64,000 nt of DNA from Novosphingobium nitrogenifigens DSM 19370 (lineage in GTDB: Bacteria; Pseudomonadota; Alphaproteobacteria; Sphingomonadales; Sphingomonadaceae): the NCBI RefSeq assembly GCF_000192575.1, contig NZ_GL876933.1:336400-400399 (forward strand), given 5' to 3'. Positions 58,676-64,000 of the stretch are shown piece after piece. Below the pieces are notes generated by a model. That model searched no databases, had not been told where the DNA came from, and was given only the letters and a program-made list of their open reading frames with translations. Both the position numbers and the translations under genes were made by a program. Position 1 is the stretch's first letter, and every line of letters begins with the position of its first letter.

Positions 58676-59566
58676 CTAACCCCGCGCGCGTTCGAGGGGG
58701 TACGTGCCCAGAATGCGCAAGTTGCTGGCAAAGAACGCGAGTTCCTCCATCGCAAGGTCGAAACCGCGCTGACCGGGTTTGCCCACGACGTCGGCATAGA
58801 ACATCGTCGCGGCAAAGCTTGCCCCCTTCTGGTAGCTTTCGAGCTTGGTCATGTTGACCCCGTTCGTGGCAAAGCCGCCGAGCGCCTTGTAGAGCGCGGC
58901 GGGGATATTGCGCACTTCGAAGACGAACGTGGTGATCGCTTCGCCCGCGATCGTTGCCGGATCGAGCGGCTTTTGCGCAAGGAGGACGAACCGGGTGGTG
59001 TTGTCGTGGGCGTCCTCGACATTTTCCTCAACGATATCGAGACCATAGAGTTCCGCCGCGATCCGGGGCGCCAGCGCGGCAAGGGCGGGGTCGCCCAGTT
59101 CCGCGACATAGGCGGCCGCTCCGGCGGTGTCGGCATAGCTCATCGGCACGATGCCCTTGTCGCGCAAGTAGTGGCGCGACTGGCCCAGAGCCTGCGGGTG
59201 GCTGTAGGCGGCGCGGAACGGGCCGTGCCCAAGCCCCATCAGGCAGGCATGGATGTCGAGGAAATGCTCGCCGATGATCGACAGGCCGGATTCGGGCAGC
59301 AGGAAATGGATGTCGGCCACGCGACCGTGCTGCGAATTCTCGATCGGAATGATCGCGCTGCCAGCGCGCCCTTCCTTGACCGCGTCGAGCGCGTCCTCGA
59401 ACGAAAAGCACGGCAAGGGCAGTCCGTCGGGCAGGGCTTCGAGCGCGGCGCGATGCGAATTGGCGCCGGGCGCCCCCTGAAACGAAACCGCGCGCGCCGG
59501 GTCGGCGGCAGCGGCTGCGGCAAGCGATTCGACAAGGGCAAGGGCGGGCGCGGGATAGCTGTGCAT
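58676..59566 (-). CDS. pheA: Prephenate dehydratase
   Basis: 296-aa monofunctional enzyme making phenylpyruvate for phenylalanine synthesis. The periplasmic-binding-like catalytic domain has SFQGAPGANSHRAA, IPIENSQHG and the TRF motif in NTTRFVLL; a C-terminal regulatory ACT domain (about 205-290, ALYKALGGFATNGVNMTKLES) binds Phe. No chorismate mutase domain is fused. It is divergent from the cytochrome gene. Confidence 0.95.
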   Translation of the reverse strand: MHSYPAPALALVESLAAAAAADPARAVSFQGAPGANSHRAALEALPDGLPLPCFSFEDALDAVKEGRAGSAIIPIENSQHGRVADIHFLLPESGLSIIGEHFLDIHACLMGLGHGPFRAAYSHPQALGQSRHYLRDKGIVPMSYADTAGAAAYVAELGDPALAALAPRIAAELYGLDIVEENVEDAHDNTTRFVLLAQKPLDPATIAGEAITTFVFEVRNIPAALYKALGGFATNGVNMTKLESYQKGASFAATMFYADVVGKPGQRGFDLAMEELAFFASNLRILGTYPLERARG

Positions 59567-59763
59567 GGGGTCAGCCGCTTAAAGTCTGATTCAAAACTCG
59601 CCAAGAGGCCAGTTTCGCCCGTTTCGGACCGCAGGTTTCCGTCGGTGCGGGTGCAATCGCTCTTGCGCCCGCGCGGGGCGGTGATTACAGCACAAATCAA
59701 ATAAAAATGGGGTGGTGGTCGGCGCGAAATCGGCTTGACGCACATAGGGACACGGGGAAACGC

Positions 59764-60384
59764 ATGAACGGTCGTTTCAATACCATCGCCGGCTGGACCT
59801 TGTTTGGCGGGATCCTTGCGCTCGGGCTTTCAAGCCTTTCGGGCCACTTTTTCCAGGCAGACAAGCAGATCAAGCCCGATGTCATGGGCTATGCAGTCGA
59901 TGCGGGTGCAGCGGGGGGCAGTGGCGGCCCGGCAGCGCCCGAGCCGATTGCCAATCGTCTTGCCAAGGCTGACGCGGGCAAGGGCGAAGCGGTCTTTGCC
60001 AAGTGCAAGGCCTGTCACACGGTCGATCAGGGTGCCGCCAACGGCATCGGTCCCAATCTCTGGGCGGTTGTCGGCGACGCGATCGGCGCGGGACGCGGCG
60101 GTTTCGCTTTCTCCGATGCGCTCAAGGCCAAGGGCGGCAAGTGGGATTTCGCTCTTCTCGACGAATGGCTGACCAATCCCAAGAAGTTCGCGGACGGCAC
60201 CAAGATGACCTTTGCCGGGCTGTCGAGCCCGGAAGATCGCGCCAACGTGATCCTCTATCTCAACTCCAAGGGCTCGAACCTGCCGCTGCCCGCGCCTGAA
60301 GCTGCGGGCGCTGCACCCGACGCTGCCGCCAGCGGCGCTGCGCCGGATGCGGCCGCATCGGACGCTGCTCCGGCTGCCAAGTAA
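59764..60384 (+). CDS. Membrane-anchored class I cytochrome c (CycM-like)
   Basis: 206 aa. A single uncleaved N-terminal helix (about 8-28) anchors a cytochrome c domain with CKACH heme attachment (about 82-86) and axial Met in GTKMTFAGL. An Ala/Pro-rich C-terminal tail of about 30 residues has a repeated AAPDAAASG-type motif. In alphaproteobacteria such proteins connect the bc1 complex to terminal oxidase. The start has GGGGAAAC upstream; a terminator follows. Confidence 0.93.
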   Translation: MNGRFNTIAGWTLFGGILALGLSSLSGHFFQADKQIKPDVMGYAVDAGAAGGSGGPAAPEPIANRLAKADAGKGEAVFAKCKACHTVDQGAANGIGPNLWAVVGDAIGAGRGGFAFSDALKAKGGKWDFALLDEWLTNPKKFADGTKMTFAGLSSPEDRANVILYLNSKGSNLPLPAPEAAGAAPDAAASGAAPDAAASDAAPAAK

Positions 60385-60412
60385 GAGGCAGGCCAGTAAG
60401 CTTCAGGCATGA

Positions 60413-60447
60413 AAAAAGGGGGCGCTCCGGATCGGCGCCCCCTTTTT
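60413..60447 (+). terminator. Rho-independent terminator after the cytochrome gene
   Basis: AAAAAGGGGGCGC pairs with GCGCCCCCTTTTT (13 bp), followed by CG. The A/T symmetry allows use from both strands, for the cytochrome gene and for ihfB ending at 60527. Confidence 0.88.
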
Positions 60448-60526
60448 CGTGGTCCGGTTAAGGCAATTTCCCCAGCCCCCGCCGGGAAAATCGCCAAAGT
60501 CGGCCCGATGTTGAATTGGCCGACGC

Positions 60527-60808
60527 TTATTCTGCGTTCAGCCTGACCCGCATTTCCTTGCCCGGCTTGAAATAAGGCACGCGTTTGCCCGGCACGTCGA
60601 CGGCCTCGCCGGTGCGCGGATTGCGCCCCTTGCGTGCGTCGCGCTCGCGGGTCGAAAACGCGCCGAAGCCGCGCAGTTCCACGCGTCCGCCTTCAGCGAG
60701 GCGCTTGCCGATTTCGTCGAAGAAGACGTCGACGACGCGTTCGATTTCATCGCTGCGCATGTCAGGGCTTTGCTTGGCAAGGACCTGCAACAATTCTGAT
60801 CTGATCAT
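60527..60808 (-). CDS. ihfB: Integration host factor, beta subunit
   Basis: 93-aa HU/IHF-family DNA-bending protein. It starts MIRSELLQVLAKQSPD and has GFGAFSTRERDARKGRNPRTG, the DNA-intercalating Pro in this arm, and the IHF-beta C-terminus VPGKRVPYFKPGKEMR. ATG 60808 is chosen since the longer open frame upstream has no family match. It is not next to rpsA, its neighbour in many proteobacteria. Confidence 0.95.
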   Translation of the reverse strand: MIRSELLQVLAKQSPDMRSDEIERVVDVFFDEIGKRLAEGGRVELRGFGAFSTRERDARKGRNPRTGEAVDVPGKRVPYFKPGKEMRVRLNAE

Positions 60809-61170
60809 CCCCACACCTCCGCGGATGCCCGTGGCATCCCCCAATCCTGTCCCATTTTTCCAAGCTGGGCCCCCCGGTCCAGCTTGCCGTAACGTTCTTG
60901 CCAGAGCGTTACAGTCAAGACAACCTGTTCTATGGCACGAAAAGGAAGGAAATGCGCGGATTTTCGGCTGATCCGGCGGATTTTGCGACAGCTGTTCCGC
61001 CATGGCGCATGTTGGCCGCCGATTGAGGGGCAGGACCCGCGGGCGAGGGCACCCCGGGGCAGGGGTGCCCCGCATTTGCAGTTGCCATCCGCGCCGCTCT
61101 GGCTAGGGTTTTTTCCATATTCGCCGGGGAGGTTCGCACTGCGCCCCCGGACGGAGAGGAGATCACCGAC
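60809..61170. other. Gene-free interval between ihfB and the POT transporter
   Basis: 362 bp with no convincing gene. It contains two inverted repeats: CAAGCTGG (60861-60868) with CCAGCTTG (60879-60886), and GTAACG with CGTTAC at about 60889-60912. Neither has a T run. Promoters of the two divergent genes must lie here, but no clear -35/-10 pair could be picked. Confidence 0.5.
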
Positions 61171-62979
61171 TTGACTTCATCTGTTCCAGACCCGGCTGCG
61201 GGTGCTGCCGCCGCTGTTGCCGTCGAGACGCTCGACCGCAGCTGGTTCGGCCACCCGCGCCAGCTTGCCCGGCTGTTCGCCACCGAGATGTGGGAACGCT
61301 TCGGCTATTACGGCATGCGTGCCTTGCTCACGCTCTATCTGACCAAGCATTTCCTGTTCAGCGACCATACCGCCAACGGCATCTACGGTGGCTTCACGGC
61401 GATGGTCTATCTGACCCCGCTCGTCGGCGGATTGCTGGCCGACCGTTATCTCGGGGCCAAGCGTTCGGTCAAATTCGGCGCCGTCATCATGGCGCTTGGG
61501 TATTTCATCCTGTGCTTTGGCGGCCCGACCGCGCGGCCTTATGCCCTTGTCGAAGGCGTCCGCCATGACGTGGTACAGGAAAACGTCGTCGATCGTCCGA
61601 CCTCGAGCGGCGGCGAACGCCGTTATGTCGTCGTCGATGCGCAGCGGCTGCTGATCCGGGGTGAATCGAACGGAACCGTTTCGCTCGTCGCGTCCGACGG
61701 TCACGTCGCCCGCAACGTTCCGGCCGCGCAGTTCCAGTCGGGCGGCGAACGGTCGCCGATGGCAACGACGCTGGTCCTGCTCGCGATCGCGCTGATCACC
61801 ATCGGCAACGGTTTCTTCAAGCCGAACATTTCGACCATGGTGGGCGAACTCTATCGCGCCGGCGACCGCCGCAAGGACGCAGGATTCACCATATTCTACA
61901 TGGGTATCAATGTCGGCGCGTTGGGATCGCAGATCCTGTGCCCGTGGCTCGCCGACAGCGTCGGCTGGTGGGCAGGGTTCCTGCTCGCTGCGCTCGGCAT
62001 GCTCGCCTCGTGGGCGCAAATCCAGTTCGACGGCGGGCGGCTCGCCGATTACGGCAATCCCCCGGCGACCGAGGGCAAGGACCGCGCCGTGCCGATCTTC
62101 GCGGCGGCGCTGATCACGGTTCCGCTGGTCATGCTGCTGATCCAGAACCTGATGCAGGCCGAACCGGCGGCGGCGGGAACCGGCATCCTGGGCTATGTCC
62201 TGGCCCTGCCGATCATGGGCAAGCTCTTGTTCGGGACGTTCCTCGTCGCGGTCCCGGCGATCCTGGGCTATGCCTGGACCGCCGGAAACCGTGCCGAATT
62301 CCAGATGATGCTGGCCGCCATGGTGCTGATTTCGTTCAACACCGTGTTCTGGACCCTGTTCGAACAGGCGGGCAGTTCGCTGACCCTGTTCGCCGACCGC
62401 AACACCGATCTGCACGTGATCGGCTCGTTCAGCATCTCGGCGGCGCAGACGCAGTTCTTCAATGCCTTTTTCATCGTCACGCTGGCGCCGCTGATGTCGG
62501 GGCTGTGGACTGCGCTGGGCAAGCGGGGGCTGGAGCCTTCGACCCCGGTCAAGTTCGGGGCCGCGCTCGCGGGCGTTGGCGCGGGGTTCCTGTTGCTGGT
62601 CTGGGGCGCGTCGTTTGCCGATTCGGCGTTCAAGGTCTCGATCTGGTGGCTGGCGGGGCTCTATTTCGTGCACACGGTTGCCGAACTGTGCATTTCGCCG
62701 GTCGGGCTCAGCATGATCACCAAGCTGTCTCTGGCCCGTATCGTCGGGTTGATGATGGGGGTGTGGTTCCTGTCGATCGCGATCGCGCAATATGTCGCGG
62801 GGATCATTGCCCAGGTCGCCAGCGTCGATACGGTCGGCGGTGAAGTGACCAATCCCAAGCTCAGCCTCGACACTTATGTTCATGTTTTCACGATGATCGG
62901 CTGGGCCGCCGTGGTGATCGGGCTGGTCCTGCTCGTGATTGCCTGGCCGCTCAAACGATTGATGCACGGGGTCAACTGA
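61171..62979 (+). CDS. POT-family proton-dependent oligopeptide transporter
   Basis: 602 aa MFS/POT protein with about 14 hydrophobic segments. The proton-coupling ExxER motif is EMWERFGYYGMR near residue 40, and the second POT signature is FTIFYMGINVGALGS. A roughly 60-residue polar insert (about 125-185) separates two early helices, as in proteobacterial POTs with an extra extracytoplasmic loop. The start is TTG at 61171 with GAGAGGAG upstream. It imports di- and tripeptides. Confidence 0.93.
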   Translation: MTSSVPDPAAGAAAAVAVETLDRSWFGHPRQLARLFATEMWERFGYYGMRALLTLYLTKHFLFSDHTANGIYGGFTAMVYLTPLVGGLLADRYLGAKRSVKFGAVIMALGYFILCFGGPTARPYALVEGVRHDVVQENVVDRPTSSGGERRYVVVDAQRLLIRGESNGTVSLVASDGHVARNVPAAQFQSGGERSPMATTLVLLAIALITIGNGFFKPNISTMVGELYRAGDRRKDAGFTIFYMGINVGALGSQILCPWLADSVGWWAGFLLAALGMLASWAQIQFDGGRLADYGNPPATEGKDRAVPIFAAALITVPLVMLLIQNLMQAEPAAAGTGILGYVLALPIMGKLLFGTFLVAVPAILGYAWTAGNRAEFQMMLAAMVLISFNTVFWTLFEQAGSSLTLFADRNTDLHVIGSFSISAAQTQFFNAFFIVTLAPLMSGLWTALGKRGLEPSTPVKFGAALAGVGAGFLLLVWGASFADSAFKVSIWWLAGLYFVHTVAELCISPVGLSMITKLSLARIVGLMMGVWFLSIAIAQYVAGIIAQVASVDTVGGEVTNPKLSLDTYVHVFTMIGWAAVVIGLVLLVIAWPLKRLMHGVN

Positions 62980-62996
62980 TCCCGGAATCTCGCGCG

Positions 62997-63025
62997 CGGG
63001 ACGGGTCGGGGGCCCGTCCCGTGTT
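62997..63025 (+). terminator. Terminator-like hairpin after the POT gene
   Basis: CGGGACGGG pairs with CCCGTCCCG (9 bp, 7-nt loop), followed by TGTTGT only; a moderate candidate. Confidence 0.6.
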
Positions 63026-63087
63026 GTCGGCAAACCCTGCCATCTGAATGGGAGTGGGGCCGACATTCCGTACTGTGGCGAAATAAC

Positions 63088-63139
63088 CGTTTACCAAGTT
63101 TTTGTACAAAACGGCGAAAAATCGCCTATCCCGTTTACC
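63088..63139. promoter_or_regulatory. Palindrome and direct repeat upstream of nnrU
   Basis: A perfect 12-bp palindrome TTTTGTACAAAA (63100-63111) lies between two copies of CCGTTTACC (63088-63096 and 63131-63139). It lies 75-126 bp before the nnrU-like ATG and is the only A+T-rich part of the spacer. A regulator site is possible; none was identified. Confidence 0.4.
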
Positions 63140-63213
63140 GGCTGGAACTTGTGGTATCTGCGTTGCGAAGACTGCGCTCGCGATCCGGTCCAGCCGCTCG
63201 GATGGATTGATGA

Positions 63214-63906
63214 ATGATTGATCAAATGATGTTTCTGGTGGCTGCCATGGGGGCTCTTGTCGCAAGCCATCTCGTTTTGTCGAACCCGGTTCGCGCCCCG
63301 CTGGTCAAGGCGATGGGAGAACGCGGGTTCCAGGGGGCCTATTCGCTACTGGCGATCGTGCTGCTGGTGCTGGTGCTGGTCGCCTATCGCGAGGCTCCGC
63401 GCATGCCGGTGACGTGGGACGCGATGCTGCCTGTCAGCATGGTGATCGCGAGTGTCCTGACCTATGTCGCGACTGCGCTGTTCATGGCCTCGCTGGTGCG
63501 CAATCCGGGTCTTCTGGGGGCCAATGTCAACGGCCTGTCGGCGGTGACGCCCAAGGGTGTGTTCCAGATCACGCGCCACCCGATGATGTTCGCGATCGCC
63601 CTGTGGTCGCTGGCGCACGTGCTGGTGGCGCCTTCGCCGCGCAACTTCGTCCTGTTTGGCGGGATGATCTTCCTGGCGATCTATGGCGCGCATTTGCAGG
63701 ACGTGAAGAAGAACGCGCTCCACGGTCGCGAATGGAAGACCTGGTCGACCCGGACGCCGTTCTGGCCCGATGTGACCAAGGCGGCGTCGCTGGGGGCCTT
63801 CTGGCTCCACGCGCTGATCCCCTGGCTCTTGCTGACCTGGCTGCATCTGTGGCTGGCGCAGATCCCGGCCGGTATCTGGTGGTTCTTCCCCGAAGCGGCC
63901 GGTTGA
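63214..63906 (+). CDS. NnrU-family membrane protein
   Basis: 230 aa with six to seven hydrophobic segments. The family core FQITRHPMMFAIALWSLAH and the later HLQDVKKNALHGREWKTW are visible; the fold is related to isoprenylcysteine methyltransferase-like proteins. NnrU is linked to nitrite/nitric oxide reduction in denitrifiers and to carotenoid isomerisation (Z-ISO) in phototrophs; no denitrification genes are in this window. It is followed by a terminator. Confidence 0.9.
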   Translation: MIDQMMFLVAAMGALVASHLVLSNPVRAPLVKAMGERGFQGAYSLLAIVLLVLVLVAYREAPRMPVTWDAMLPVSMVIASVLTYVATALFMASLVRNPGLLGANVNGLSAVTPKGVFQITRHPMMFAIALWSLAHVLVAPSPRNFVLFGGMIFLAIYGAHLQDVKKNALHGREWKTWSTRTPFWPDVTKAASLGAFWLHALIPWLLLTWLHLWLAQIPAGIWWFFPEAAG

Positions 63907-63918
63907 CGGGGCTGTTAT

Positions 63919-63959
63919 AAAAAAGGGGGTGCGCGCCTGACCGGCGCGCGCCCTTTTTT
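63919..63959 (+). terminator. Rho-independent terminator after nnrU
   Basis: An A6-G-rich arm with GCGCGCC (63931-63937) pairs with GGCGCGC (63943-63949) and continues into CCCTTTTTT; a strong stem with T6 tail. The last 41 bp of the window hold no identifiable gene. Confidence 0.85.
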
Positions 63960-64000
63960 ATGCCCGGGCTTCGTTCACGCCCGCGCTGTTATGACGGAGG

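Overview
The window looks like a piece of chromosome from a high-GC alphaproteobacterium, most likely a sphingomonad (Novosphingobium/Sphingomonas-like). The support is the MipZ division ATPase, a DUF3035 (BamF-type) lipoprotein, an UrcA-family protein, a cysteine-free L36, a ScfR/PccR-type regulator facing propionyl-CoA carboxylase, and short dispersed palindromic repeats of a kind common in this group. The species assignment is inference from gene content. No rRNA, phage, integrase, transposase or CRISPR array was recognised. One tRNA (Thr, GGT) is present.

Layout. 1-2793: 3' part of a phosphomanno/phosphoglucomutase, a membrane J-domain protein translationally coupled to MipZ, then divergent panC. 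2830-8814: class II aldolase, a repeat element, an orphan [2Fe-2S] subunit, ArsC, an M14 carboxypeptidase coupled to a DUF4136 protein with a second DUF4136-like gene upstream, galE and rpmJ. 8974-16642: HAD phosphatase, PgeF-like protein and aminopeptidase N, a small SDR, an EamA transporter, threonine aldolase, a GNAT, tRNA-Thr and a small conserved-looking ORF. 16711-24392: a collinear housekeeping run gpmA-purE-purK-folA-ribF-ileS-lspA-bamF. 24538-30224: CNNM/CBS protein, OmpA lipoprotein, CysQ-like phosphatase and sucCD. 30354-32891: an MgtA-type P-ATPase.

32895-41583 is a complete propionyl-CoA to succinyl-CoA module: ScfR regulator, pccB, methylmalonyl-CoA epimerase, methylmalonyl-CoA mutase, a DUF3445 (heme-dependent oxidative N-demethylase-like) gene and pccA. 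It feeds succinyl-CoA towards the sucCD step encoded nearby. etfBA follows behind a strong compound terminator and a candidate LiuR-type operator.

43745-50809 is the least ordinary part: an UrcA gene diverges from a MocR-type regulator. Downstream come a 68-aa Ala-rich peptide gene closed by a near-perfect hairpin, a WD40-repeat protein, an NADPH-dependent FMN reductase, a formylglycine-generating-enzyme-like protein without the C-terminal Cys of true FGEs, and an ATP-grasp ligase. The last four genes overlap start-to-stop. It reads like an undescribed peptide-tailoring or small-molecule cassette; that function is inference.

50778-58629: a GNAT, an isoaspartyl peptidase, and a six-gene minus-strand unit (DUF4129-like, DUF4350, MoxR, DUF58, SpoIIM-like, RDD). 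58676-63906: pheA, a membrane-anchored cytochrome c, ihfB, a POT peptide transporter and NnrU.
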